From NCBI RefSeq assembly GCF_024346975.1, contig NZ_AP024885.1, positions 124,001 through 188,000 of the forward strand: a stretch of 64,000 nt of DNA. Direction: 5' to 3'. Made by a program: the position numbers and the translations under genes. Each line of letters opens with the position of its first letter. Position 1 is the first letter of the stretch. Shown piece by piece: positions 29,007-38,177 of the stretch. The stretch comes from Vibrio neonatus. Its GTDB lineage: Bacteria > Pseudomonadota > Gammaproteobacteria > Enterobacterales > Vibrionaceae. The notes beneath the pieces are model-generated. The model saw only the letters and a program-made list of their open reading frames with translations. It had not been told where the DNA came from and ran no database searches.

Positions 29007-29692
29007 TGATAGATGGTAAAAAGGTTATAGCTCTTATTCCTGCTAGGGGCGGAAGTAAGCGATTACCAAGAAAAAATATACTCTCATTAGCGGGAAAGCC
29101 CTTAATTAACTGGACAATTGAAGCTGCTCGTAAATGTTCATATATTGATGAGATTATTGTTAGTACCGATGATCAAGATATTATGGATGTTGCGGTTGAT
29201 TGCGGAGCTGTGGTTCCAGAGTTAAGACCTAAGGCATTATCAAGCGATGAAGCTAAAACAGAAGATGTCGTATTTTATACACTAGAGAAATTCGCTCAGG
29301 ATGCGGATATATTGATTCTATTGCAGCCAACATCACCACTAAGACAGGCTAAGCATATAGAGCAAGCACTCGATCTATTTATAGAGAAAGAGGCGTTTTC
29401 AATTGTGTCTGTAACACCATGTGAACATTCGCCTTTATGGTCCAATACGCTTCCTGAAGATCACTGTTTAGGTAGTTTTATCTCTGACAATGCAAATAAA
29501 AGATCTCAGGAACTAGGTGATTATTACCGATTAAATGGTGCTATTTATATATTTGATGTTTCTGAGTTAAAGATACTGGAAAAACTAGCTTATACTGATA
29601 ATTCGTACGCTTATATTATGAATAACGAAAGTTCTATTGATATTGATAATCAACTGGACTTTGATTTTGCAAGCTTTATTCTGAGCCAGTAA
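29006..29692 (+). CDS. legF: CMP-nonulosonate (legionaminate) cytidylyltransferase LegF
   Basis: A protein of 228 residues in the NeuA/CMP-sugar synthetase family, with the signature ALIPARGGSKRLPRKN at about 9-24 and LLQPTSPLR later. It activates the nonulosonic acid with CTP to give the CMP-sugar donor. The GTG start at 29006 shares one base with the previous stop. It ends the operon; the opposing glycosyltransferase stops 9 bp further, with no terminator between. Confidence 0.88.
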   Translation: MIDGKKVIALIPARGGSKRLPRKNILSLAGKPLINWTIEAARKCSYIDEIIVSTDDQDIMDVAVDCGAVVPELRPKALSSDEAKTEDVVFYTLEKFAQDADILILLQPTSPLRQAKHIEQALDLFIEKEAFSIVSVTPCEHSPLWSNTLPEDHCLGSFISDNANKRSQELGDYYRLNGAIYIFDVSELKILEKLAYTDNSYAYIMNNESSIDIDNQLDFDFASFILSQ

Positions 29693-29701
29693 TAATCTTA
29701 G

Positions 29702-30763
29702 TTAGGATAGCTTATCTATGATAACGCTATCTAAAGCATCACTTGAAGCGTACCAGAGTTTTAACCTTTCATTGATATACTTTGCCTCATCATCACCAAT
29801 TAATGTTTTCCTAGCACAGTATTCCTCAAACCCCATACCCGCAGAAGAGAAAAGAGAAATAATATCTGTTTTCTCTTTTTGACCAATCACATAGGCTTCA
29901 AGCGGTGTTTGTTCAGATATAATTCTCGCCTGCTGGGAAAGTTCAATGTAGTCATCTTTGCTTTCTTGAGGATGTGGCTTAACGATTACTTCTAATCCTT
30001 TTTTATTATAAAAAGAAATTATTTTTTTATATATTTCAATATGCAGATTTGTTGGTAAAGAGAGTCTTTCAAAGTAACCAATAACAGGTTGGGTTGCTAA
30101 GATCACATATTGCTTTGGCAGTGACTCTAATTTAAACGTATCATGAATTACTTTAAGAGATTTTTCGTGACTTAAGAAGTCAACTTTAATCCCCTTATCT
30201 GATATTTCACTCGGTAAACCTACAGGATTAATTGCATAAATCGCGATGCAATTGGGGTCTTCACCAGCAATCCTTTTATTAGAAAAATTACCATTAAGAT
30301 AATTAGCAATTGTCTTTGCAAGCGGTAGAGTTCTTCTTGCATAGTTCAATAACCCATCTTCAATGATGCTGTACTTTTCAAATATCAGCCTAAATAGCCT
30401 AGCCGTTTTGTTTCTTTCATTAAAAACAAAAAGGGCAGTGACGTCATGTAACTTTAGTGTATCAACCTCTTTTTCAATAAGATCAATAAGTGAGTTTTTG
30501 ATATACGTAGGGGCAGTTAGTTCTCTCATAGACAAAAAATAAGTGAGTTTGCCTAATAGAGTATACTTCACTTCATTTGCTAGGTGTCTTCTAGAGACCT
30601 TAGATACAGTAATATGCTCAGGTAAGTTTTCGAAATCTAAATTTGACTCATCAATATTTTGATGATCGACTAAAAAGACAACATGCGATTTTGTATTCTC
30701 AACACAAGCTCTCGATAAGCTAAATAGCAAGTGACGTAATGTTGAACATATATATAATTGCAT
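29702..30763 (-). CDS. Sialyltransferase-like glycosyltransferase (putative legionaminyltransferase)
   Basis: A protein of 353 residues with low obvious similarity but the two hallmark motifs of bacterial sialyltransferases: EDG at 135-137 (after YSII) and HP at 264-265 (in VKPHPQ), plus a Ser-Ser pair near the C-terminus (LFSSAGMGFE). These families (GT38/GT52-type folds) transfer sialic-type sugars from CMP donors. Its place opposite the CMP-legionaminate operon and at the end of the core operon suggests it puts that sugar on lipooligosaccharide. The sequence is A+T-rich. Substrate and linkage are inferred. Confidence 0.62.
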   Translation of the reverse strand: MQLYICSTLRHLLFSLSRACVENTKSHVVFLVDHQNIDESNLDFENLPEHITVSKVSRRHLANEVKYTLLGKLTYFLSMRELTAPTYIKNSLIDLIEKEVDTLKLHDVTALFVFNERNKTARLFRLIFEKYSIIEDGLLNYARRTLPLAKTIANYLNGNFSNKRIAGEDPNCIAIYAINPVGLPSEISDKGIKVDFLSHEKSLKVIHDTFKLESLPKQYVILATQPVIGYFERLSLPTNLHIEIYKKIISFYNKKGLEVIVKPHPQESKDDYIELSQQARIISEQTPLEAYVIGQKEKTDIISLFSSAGMGFEEYCARKTLIGDDEAKYINERLKLWYASSDALDSVIIDKLS

Positions 30764-30767
30764 CTTA

Positions 30768-31847
30768 CTATTTCTTTGTAATAGTGTTAAAAAATTGAAG
30801 GTGCTCTTTCACTGTGGTGTCATTACTGAATAGGCTATCAACTCTTTGTTGAGCATTCTGTCCCATAGCAAGGATAAGATCTGGGTTATCAATTAATTTG
30901 TTGATAGCATCAGCCAGTTCATTAGAGTTACCTGTATTTACAACATAGCCTGACACACCATCTTCAACTTGCTCTGGTCCACCACCTGTGGTGGTAACAA
31001 TAGAAGGGGTTCCAACGGCCATCGCCTCTATTACTGCCCTTGAGAAACCTTCACCGCTAATAGATGGTTGTAATTGAATATCCACCATTTTTAATAGTGA
31101 AGGAACGTCACTTCTGCTACCTAGTAGGTGAATACGTTCTGACATGTGGCTTCGCTTTATTTCTTCAGCGTGTTGTTCAAATCCATTGCCAGCGAGAAAT
31201 AGATGAAAATTGGGGTTTGTGACTTTCTCTAAAGATTTCAGTAGTACCGAGATCCCTTTACTTGGACGAACGTTACATGCACATAGTCCAATAATATGCT
31301 CGTCAGTAAGATTAAAATCGGCACGTTGAGTTGCAGTTGTTTGATACCAAGCCGATTTATGTCCTTTATAAATTCGTTTTACTGCGACTTTTGAGCTCCA
31401 AACTCTAGATTGCACATCTTTTGCCACGGCATCGGCGTTGCAAATAATAGCGTTTACTCTAGGGTGCAGGTGAGTTAAATATGCCGTAGGATCATGGCGA
31501 TATAAGCCACCAGTAGTCCCTCGGTATGTCACCATTTTTGCTTTTGTACCGATACACCCAAATGCTGCGTTAGGAATAGTCTTTGAATCAAAGGCATAAC
31601 AGATATCATAATTACCTGAGATAAGTTCTTGTTTGACAAGCTTAATGGTTTTTAAGCAAATTTTCTTAGTTGGGTAGTTATCAATGATTTTCACCCCATT
31701 TTGCTTACAAACCTCAGCATATCCAGCATGTTCTTGGGTCATGATTGTCACGTCATGCCCCTTTTTAGCCATAGAGATAAACATTTCGGCTTCGGGTCTA
31801 ACTGTGTTCATTGGGCCAATATAAGAGCTGAGAACCAATATTTTCAT
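30768..31847 (-). CDS. Glycosyltransferase family 4
   Basis: A GT-B protein of 359 residues. The C-terminal half has the GT4 donor-binding region EGFSRAVIEAMAVGTP and the preceding RPSKGISVLLKSL segment. It is a retaining glycosyltransferase of the LPS outer core by context; the sugar cannot be told. Its ATG overlaps the GT2 stop by four bases, and it ends 4 bp before the sialyltransferase-like gene starts. Confidence 0.82.
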   Translation of the reverse strand: MKILVLSSYIGPMNTVRPEAEMFISMAKKGHDVTIMTQEHAGYAEVCKQNGVKIIDNYPTKKICLKTIKLVKQELISGNYDICYAFDSKTIPNAAFGCIGTKAKMVTYRGTTGGLYRHDPTAYLTHLHPRVNAIICNADAVAKDVQSRVWSSKVAVKRIYKGHKSAWYQTTATQRADFNLTDEHIIGLCACNVRPSKGISVLLKSLEKVTNPNFHLFLAGNGFEQHAEEIKRSHMSERIHLLGSRSDVPSLLKMVDIQLQPSISGEGFSRAVIEAMAVGTPSIVTTTGGGPEQVEDGVSGYVVNTGNSNELADAINKLIDNPDLILAMGQNAQQRVDSLFSNDTTVKEHLQFFNTITKK

Positions 31848-32638
31848 GAGATATTTTCTTTATGTTTATCTAGACCATTTTCACAGCGTTTGAGGCTATT
31901 ACTTATTGTATTCTCTAGGATCTTATCATTTTGTGTCAGTTGTTCTCTAGAGTTTTCATTGTGGTAAAGATGGTAACCGATACCGGCAAACTTTAGATAT
32001 AAACGGTTCAAGTTGCTATTAAGCAGTCGATGAACAAACTCGCTATCTTCTCGTCCCCAGCCAACAAAATCTTCATTAAACCCATTGATAGAGAATACAT
32101 CGTTCCTCCAGAATGACATGTTACAGCTTCTTGTCGATTTTGAGCTATTCCATTTTCGAGAAAAGATTTTAGAGAACACAGGGTTCCAAATGAGGTTTTT
32201 TCTATTTTTTATATCGCTAGAAAATAGTGTGGGAAGCTGACCTGACGCAAAGTGAGTGGCTGTGATTTCTTTGCCTAAGGATACTCGCCCAGCTTGAATA
32301 AACCATCCTACCTTTGCATTAAGCATGTGATCTTGGATGAAGTGTTTATTTAGAACAATATCACCATCGATAATAATAATATAATCACCGCTTGATTTAG
32401 CGATTGCTCTATTCCTGCTCATGGAGGCTCGAAAGCCATCGTCTTCTTGCCAAGAGTGTATTAGTGGAATAGGGAAGCTACTTTGAAATTTACTGATTAA
32501 CTTCGCCGTGTCAGCACGAGATCCATCATCAGCAATAACAACCTCATCAGGTAAGCGTGTTTGCAATAAAACACTATTCAGCACAGCTTCGAGTGCTTCT
32601 TTCCAATTGTAAGTCGTTATTATAAGAGAAGTTTTCAT
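31844..32638 (-). CDS. Glycosyltransferase family 2
   Basis: A GT-A protein of 264 residues. It starts with the family motif SLIITTYNWKEALE, has metal-binding DGD in IIDGDIVL, and a C-terminal FVGWGREDSEF segment like that of galactosyltransferase-type GT2 proteins. It probably extends the LPS core; substrate unknown. It lies 22 bp after waaF and overlaps the GT4 gene by four bases. Confidence 0.82.
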   Translation of the reverse strand: MKTSLIITTYNWKEALEAVLNSVLLQTRLPDEVVIADDGSRADTAKLISKFQSSFPIPLIHSWQEDDGFRASMSRNRAIAKSSGDYIIIIDGDIVLNKHFIQDHMLNAKVGWFIQAGRVSLGKEITATHFASGQLPTLFSSDIKNRKNLIWNPVFSKIFSRKWNSSKSTRSCNMSFWRNDVFSINGFNEDFVGWGREDSEFVHRLLNSNLNRLYLKFAGIGYHLYHNENSREQLTQNDKILENTISNSLKRCENGLDKHKENIS

Positions 32639-32660
32639 AATAGTTAAAAAGTAGCCTCAA

Positions 32661-33698
32661 TTATGCGTGTAGCGTATTAAATGCTTCAATTGCTCGTTTA
32701 GGTGCCAGTTCTTTTAAGCATTTAAGATGCCCATAAGGACACTCTCTTTTAAAGCATGGTCGACAAGAGATATCAGTGTGTAAAATCGCCACTTTGTCAG
32801 ATAGTGGAGGAGTATAGTCAGGAGAGGTTGAACCATAGATACCTATGACTGAACAGCCTACAGCCGCAGCAATATGCATAGCTCCAGAGTCGTTGCTGAC
32901 CACAGTATCACAACAGCTTAATAGATCTGTAGCTTCGACAAGACTGGATTTTCCTGCAAGGTTCACCACCTCTTTTTGTAAATTGGAGTCGACATTATTT
33001 AGTATTTGAGATGAGGTTAGCTCATCATTTTTAGAACCGAATATCCAAACACTATAACCTAACGGGATTAAATAATTAGTGAGCTCTGCATAATATTCTG
33101 GAGGCCACTGTTTAGCCGGTCCAAATTCAGCACCGGGGCAAAGTCCAACAATTGGTCGCTCTAGGTTTAACTTAAACTTAGTTAGAACCTCATCTCTTTG
33201 TGCATCAGAAACATTAAGCTCTGGATATGGAAGAGAGCTTAATCCCCCTAAAGATTCGCTCGAGAGCATGGCGACTTTTGGTTGTGATAAAGCACAATAA
33301 CGCTCAATCATGTATTGAAAGTCTTTACGGTTAGTTCTTATATCAGTAAGGAGTCCAAATCTCATTTCTCCCTTCCAACCAATCCGGTTAGGTATTTTTG
33401 CAAAGAATGGGATCAGTGCGGATTTAGCTGAATTTGGCAGAATATAACTATGAGTAAAGTTATGTTTTCTTAGGGCTTTGCCTAATTTATAACGAGTTGC
33501 AATATCCAAGGCTCCGTGTCCCAACGGCATTTCTATTGAGCTATGCACTTCGGGCATTCGGTCTAGGATAGGTTTGCACCAAGCAGGCGCTAGAACATGA
33601 ATTTCTGCGTCTTGATGTTGTTCTTTGAGTTTTTTATATAGGCTTTGAGACATAACCATATCACCAACCCATGATGGTCCAATGATTAATATCTTCAT
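32661..33698 (-). CDS. waaF: ADP-heptose:LPS heptosyltransferase II (WaaF)
   Basis: A GT9 enzyme of 345 residues from the ATG at 33698, giving the typical start MKILIIGPSWVGDMVMSQSL. An in-frame TTG at 33728 adds ten residues, lies inside waaL and is less likely. PGAEFGPAKQWPPEYY and NDSGAMHIAAAVG are GT9 donor-site motifs. WaaF adds the second heptose of the inner core. Confidence 0.93.
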   Translation of the reverse strand: MKILIIGPSWVGDMVMSQSLYKKLKEQHQDAEIHVLAPAWCKPILDRMPEVHSSIEMPLGHGALDIATRYKLGKALRKHNFTHSYILPNSAKSALIPFFAKIPNRIGWKGEMRFGLLTDIRTNRKDFQYMIERYCALSQPKVAMLSSESLGGLSSLPYPELNVSDAQRDEVLTKFKLNLERPIVGLCPGAEFGPAKQWPPEYYAELTNYLIPLGYSVWIFGSKNDELTSSQILNNVDSNLQKEVVNLAGKSSLVEATDLLSCCDTVVSNDSGAMHIAAAVGCSVIGIYGSTSPDYTPPLSDKVAILHTDISCRPCFKRECPYGHLKCLKELAPKRAIEAFNTLHA

Positions 33699-33705
33699 AG
33701 GTGAA

Positions 33706-34929
33706 TTAGGCAAGATGGGACTCCTCAACCGTTTTATTTTTTCTATCTGTGTGGTTCTTAACTGTGGTTAATATTAAGCCCACAAAAATCAAATACGTGA
33801 CGTAGCTACTACCGTTTGTCGCCGGAGTATCCATTAAACTAGCAAAGAAATAAAGCATGGGTGGGGCTGAAAATAAAAGAAAATATTCTTTGTATAATCT
33901 CCAACCATAAATTATGGGCATACCGAGCCATAAAAACATAGTTGCGATACCAATAAGCCCAGAAGTAACCCCTTTTTCTATGAAATTATTATGGAAATTC
34001 CAGCTTAAAACTTGATGTACGTACGAATTTATTTCTTTATTCTTCAGCATTAAGTCCCAGCGAGCGTGTAGATTATCTTTTCCGTGACCAAAAATAGGTT
34101 TCTCTTTCATCATATTGAGGCCAATGGCATAGACTGATAGCCTCAAACCTGCAGAGGTATTATAGTTTCCCTTTTGGATTTGATTCACTTCGGTGACAGT
34201 TTCATTATATCTTGACTGTAAGTAAGGTAGAGTAGAAATAATCGCTATAGCAACGACTATTGAACAATAGATAATGAATTTCCAATTAATTTTTTTATAC
34301 CATATTAAATATAGGGCACAAGAAAAAAATGTGCAGACTAAGGCTATTAGAGGTCCTCGACTTTCCGTTATCAAGAGTGCAATAAACCCAAGGAATGACG
34401 ATAGAATGAGAATAGCTTTCGCCATATTGTTACTAACATAACGACTGAGTAGCAAAGAAATACTAATTAACAGTGTAATATAAGATGCAAAAGGAATGGC
34501 ATTTACGGGCCAATATCTACGGTCTATAATATGAATATTTTGATAAAAATAACTAATAAAAGTAGCACTGCTAGATGCTACTAAAAGTAGAATTACAATA
34601 TTAATAAGACGTAAGTTTTTTAAATTTAAAAAGGTAAATAAAAGTAAAGCGGTTAACAACGCTCTTATTTCACGACTACCAAAACCATGTACTTTATCTG
34701 AAATAACCCCAAATAATGCCAAAACTAGAAGCCATTTTAGCCATGGATTGTTACTCCAATTATGCTTTATTGTTGATAATCCATCAGTTATCAAAGATAT
34801 ACAAATACAAAGGCCTAGTATAATAAGTAAAATTTTATCCCCTTTACTAAAAGCAAACATCCCCGTAGCAATCCAGAGTAATGGAATATAAATTAGGTTC
34901 TCTGATATTCTCTTTTTTAAAAGCCTCAT
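33706..34929 (-). CDS. waaL: O-antigen ligase family protein (WaaL)
   Basis: A membrane protein of 407 residues with about ten to twelve hydrophobic segments. The periplasmic loop carries Wzy_C/ligase features: TESRGPLIAL, RLSVYAIGLNMMKEKPIFGHG and HNNFIEKG with a His. WaaL joins undecaprenyl-linked O-polysaccharide to lipid A-core in the periplasm. It overlaps the acyltransferase gene by four bases. No wzx or wzy is in the window, so its substrate must be made elsewhere. Confidence 0.85.
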   Translation of the reverse strand: MRLLKKRISENLIYIPLLWIATGMFAFSKGDKILLIILGLCICISLITDGLSTIKHNWSNNPWLKWLLVLALFGVISDKVHGFGSREIRALLTALLLFTFLNLKNLRLINIVILLLVASSSATFISYFYQNIHIIDRRYWPVNAIPFASYITLLISISLLLSRYVSNNMAKAILILSSFLGFIALLITESRGPLIALVCTFFSCALYLIWYKKINWKFIIYCSIVVAIAIISTLPYLQSRYNETVTEVNQIQKGNYNTSAGLRLSVYAIGLNMMKEKPIFGHGKDNLHARWDLMLKNKEINSYVHQVLSWNFHNNFIEKGVTSGLIGIATMFLWLGMPIIYGWRLYKEYFLLFSAPPMLYFFASLMDTPATNGSSYVTYLIFVGLILTTVKNHTDRKNKTVEESHLA

Positions 34930-35900
34930 TTTACTTCAGGCTTCTTATTAGCATATATATAACTGCCATCCTTCTGCGAAAGTAACAACTTCAAGTTCCA
35001 CATATACTGCTCTGGCTTATCTTCACAACATTGCTCTATAAATTTATTCATCGCTAAAGCATCCCCTTCCGGTGAAGTTGTGGGAAAGTTTTCTAGGGCA
35101 GGGTATACATCAATTTCAAATTTCCCAGTTTCAGCATTAAATTCAGTCCATAGCGGGATAACTTGAGAGTTTGTGGCTTTAGCCAAGAATCCCATAACTG
35201 GCAGTGTCGCTTTAGTTGTGGCACAAAAATCAACAAAAACACTTTTATCTGGGCCATGATCTTGGTCTGGTAAAAAATATCCGGTATAGCCATCATTAAT
35301 TGCTTTGATGAAAGGTTTTATGCCTCCAGAGCGTTCATAAAGGCGACCGCCATAATGCTTGCGCTGCTTAGACATTGCCCATTCGCTCAGCTGATTTTTT
35401 TGACTCTTGACCATGGTACACATTGGGTATCCTTTTGATGCAAGTAGCATTGCGAATACGTCAACAGACCAAGTGTGAGGAACCAAAAAAATGACATTTT
35501 GCTTAGCTTCTTTTAGCTTGGTGAAATGCTCTATACCATTAACTACTGTATTACGGTCTAACCAGCTTCGGCTACGCAATGTTAGTAATGGAAAGCGCAT
35601 TAAATAGGTTCCTGCAGTAGTCAGCATCTTAGAGATAATCTGCTCTCTTTTTCTGCTAGGCATGTCAGGATAACAATAGCTAAGATTGACTCTTGCTCTT
35701 TGTGCTTGTCCGCGAGTTTTCGAGCTGATTTTTTTAGCTGCATACGAAGCTAACTTGCGATGCAGTGCAATAGGTAAAAAGCTAAATGGAATAGAAAACA
35801 GAATCCCTAGCCAAGTCGTCCAGAATTTAGGGGCAAGAAAAGACCATTTAAATTCTGGGTTATAGGCTTTAGGATCAAAATCATTACGAGTTTCTTTCAT
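34926..35900 (-). CDS. Lipid A late acyltransferase (LpxM/LpxN type)
   Basis: About 324 residues from the ATG at 35900 (MKETRNDFDPKAYNP); an upstream TTG at 35912 is possible. There is one N-terminal membrane segment, and the HxxxxD acyltransferase motif is seen in PHTWSVDVF. It adds a secondary acyl chain to Kdo-lipid A. In V. cholerae the enzyme at the corresponding LPS locus is LpxN, which adds a 3-hydroxy acyl chain; LpxM-like activity is the alternative. It lies 12 bp after hldD. Confidence 0.85.
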   Translation of the reverse strand: MKETRNDFDPKAYNPEFKWSFLAPKFWTTWLGILFSIPFSFLPIALHRKLASYAAKKISSKTRGQAQRARVNLSYCYPDMPSRKREQIISKMLTTAGTYLMRFPLLTLRSRSWLDRNTVVNGIEHFTKLKEAKQNVIFLVPHTWSVDVFAMLLASKGYPMCTMVKSQKNQLSEWAMSKQRKHYGGRLYERSGGIKPFIKAINDGYTGYFLPDQDHGPDKSVFVDFCATTKATLPVMGFLAKATNSQVIPLWTEFNAETGKFEIDVYPALENFPTTSPEGDALAMNKFIEQCCEDKPEQYMWNLKLLLSQKDGSYIYANKKPEVK

Positions 35901-35912
35901 TGTTCTTCGCAA

Positions 35913-36854
35913 CTACTTATTAATGATATCTAGATACTCAGCAACGCCTTGGGCTACTGATTTAAAGGTGTGGTTGCAACCTGTCGCTCTTAGCTTAGTA
36001 AGATCGGCTTGGGTATATTCCTGATATGCACCTTTTAAGTGTTCTGGAAAAGGAATTGTTTCAATTTGTCCTTTTTGATGGTGTTTAATGACAGCTTTTG
36101 CCACTTCATCAAAAGATTCTGCATTGCCTGTACCTAAGTTAAAGATACCGGATACTTCATTTTCTAAGAACCAAAGGTTTACCGCAGCCACATCGCAAAC
36201 ATAAACAAAATCGCGTTTAAAGTGTTCGCTACCTGCAAACAGTTTTGGATTTTCGCCAGCATTTAATTGATTGTTCAAATGAAAGGTAACAGATGCCATT
36301 GAGCCTTTATGTTGCTCTCTAGGACCGTAGACATTGAAGTATCGAAAGCCGGTGATTTGCGACAGGGTTTCATTATGTGCTTTGGCGTCTGCAACGAGTC
36401 TGCGTACATAGTTATCAAACTGTTGTTTTGAGTAACCGTATACATTTAACGCACCTTCATATTGTTTTTCTTCAATAAAGGTGTCAGTTTCGCCATAGGT
36501 AGCCGCTGATGAAGCGTACAAAAATGGAATTTGTCGCTCTAGGCAGTAGTGAAGCAATTCTTTCGAATACTCATAGTTATTCAGCATCATATATTTGCCG
36601 TCCCACTCGGTAGTTGCTGAGCAAGCACCTTCATGGAAGACTGCATCGATAGGGCCAAAATCGTCACCGGCCATAATCTGAGTCAGGAAATCATCACGAT
36701 CCATATAGTCTGTGATATCAAGATCAACCAGATTGACAAACTTTTTGCCATTTTTAAGGTTATCAACAACCAAAATATCGTTTATGCCTCTATCGTTTAG
36801 GGCCTTCACAATATTGCTGCCAATCATTCCAGCACCACCGGTTACTATGATCAT
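35913..36854 (-). CDS. hldD: ADP-L-glycero-D-manno-heptose 6-epimerase HldD
   Basis: A protein of 313 residues from the ATG at 36854 ([15 protein letters not shown]), with AAGGAAA 8 bases upstream; the longer frame to 36896 is not supported. NAD-binding GGAGMIG and catalytic YGYSKQQ (Tyr-x3-Lys) are clear. HldD makes the ADP-heptose used by the WaaF and OpsX-like enzymes. It heads the seven-gene core operon and diverges from wzz. Confidence 0.97.
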   Translation of the reverse strand: MIIVTGGAGMIGSNIVKALNDRGINDILVVDNLKNGKKFVNLVDLDITDYMDRDDFLTQIMAGDDFGPIDAVFHEGACSATTEWDGKYMMLNNYEYSKELLHYCLERQIPFLYASSAATYGETDTFIEEKQYEGALNVYGYSKQQFDNYVRRLVADAKAHNETLSQITGFRYFNVYGPREQHKGSMASVTFHLNNQLNAGENPKLFAGSEHFKRDFVYVCDVAAVNLWFLENEVSGIFNLGTGNAESFDEVAKAVIKHHQKGQIETIPFPEHLKGAYQEYTQADLTKLRATGCNHTFKSVAQGVAEYLDIINK

Positions 36855-37024
36855 TTTGTATTTTCCTTCAAATTCAACTATTCCTGAGTATAACAAGGAA
36901 CTAAAATCTAGGGAATTAAAGCTCGATTTATGAGAAACTTAAATTCAATGCAGATGATCAATAGCCTAGATTATTGATGTTGATTATTACTCCCGTAGAA
37001 ACGATAAGATAAAGTTATAGAGGA

Positions 37025-38161
37025 ATGAACTTGAATCAATCTAACCACCCGACATCATCCAATCAGCAGCCTGCAATGGATGCTTATTACCAAGATGATG
37101 AAATCGATCTTCGTGATTTGTTTGTAGCGCTCTGGAAGGGCAAGTTTCTAATTATTATTTCTACCTTTATCTTTGCTTGCGTAGCTGTTGTGTATGCACT
37201 GAATGCGCAAGAGTGGTGGAGTTCTAAAGCGAGAATTGTCGAGCCTCAAGTCAATGATTTTGCGATTTATCGCCAACAAGTAAAATCCTTCCAGCCAATT
37301 TTTGATACTTATCAAGATGACGGCACTGTGCGCATTAGTAAGGAGTTGGATAACTTGGTTAATCCAAGTCAGATTTTTGCGCAGTTCGTTCGTTCATTTA
37401 ATGCCACTGCAAATAAGAAAACTTTCTTTGATAACAATGAAACGTTTTTAGCGTTTAAAGAGCAACTTGAGCAAGATGCTGATGCCGATACAGATGTGCA
37501 ACAAAGACGTCTATATAGTGAGTGGTATCAGAAAATCTCCGCATCACCTACGGAGAAAGGGCATCGTGATGAATACAGATTATCATTGCAAGCTACGACT
37601 CAATTAGACAGCTATAAGCTGCTGAATGATTATGTCGCAATGATCGAAAAGAAAGTAAAAGCCGATGCATTTAGAAACTTACAAGCGACATTAGATGCTA
37701 AGCAAGTGCAGTTGCAGCAACAAAAAACCATTTTAGAGTCTCAAGCAAAGCAGGTTTTGAGTGTTGAGTTGCAAAGAGCTAAATATGCCTATGATATTGC
37801 AAAAGCTGCATCAGTGAACTCACCGCTTCAGAATCTAGGTGACCAAGAACTATTTGCCATAAACTTAGGGGCAAAAGCGATTAAAGCGAAAATAACGGCT
37901 CTTGAGAGCGTTAAAAACTTAGCTGTTATTGAGCCAAGACTGCAACAGATTGATGCCAAATTAGATTTATTGAGTAAGTTGTCTATTGATGAAAACATCG
38001 ACTTTAAATCATATCGTTTTATTGAAGATGTAGAACAACCGATTAATCGTGATGCACCGAAACGAGCTCTGATTGCGGTATTAGGTGTTCTGTTTGGCGG
38101 CATGTTTGGGGTGGGTATTGTTCTAGTCCGTTTTGCCTTTGGCCGCAAAGAAGATAATTAA
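37025..38161 (+). CDS. wzz: Wzz-family polysaccharide chain-length determinant
   Basis: A protein of 378 residues with two membrane segments (about 41-59 and 348-370) around a long, helical, Gln-rich periplasmic domain. The second helix starts after the [10 protein letters not shown] motif typical of PCP1/Wzz proteins. It sets the length of Wzy-made O-chains. AGAGGA lies directly against the ATG at 37025, so a TTG at 37031, six bases from that site, may be the true start. ugd follows in the same direction. Confidence 0.88.
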   Translation: MNLNQSNHPTSSNQQPAMDAYYQDDEIDLRDLFVALWKGKFLIIISTFIFACVAVVYALNAQEWWSSKARIVEPQVNDFAIYRQQVKSFQPIFDTYQDDGTVRISKELDNLVNPSQIFAQFVRSFNATANKKTFFDNNETFLAFKEQLEQDADADTDVQQRRLYSEWYQKISASPTEKGHRDEYRLSLQATTQLDSYKLLNDYVAMIEKKVKADAFRNLQATLDAKQVQLQQQKTILESQAKQVLSVELQRAKYAYDIAKAASVNSPLQNLGDQELFAINLGAKAIKAKITALESVKNLAVIEPRLQQIDAKLDLLSKLSIDENIDFKSYRFIEDVEQPINRDAPKRALIAVLGVLFGGMFGVGIVLVRFAFGRKEDN

Positions 38162-38177
38162 TTTAAGAGAAAAAAGC

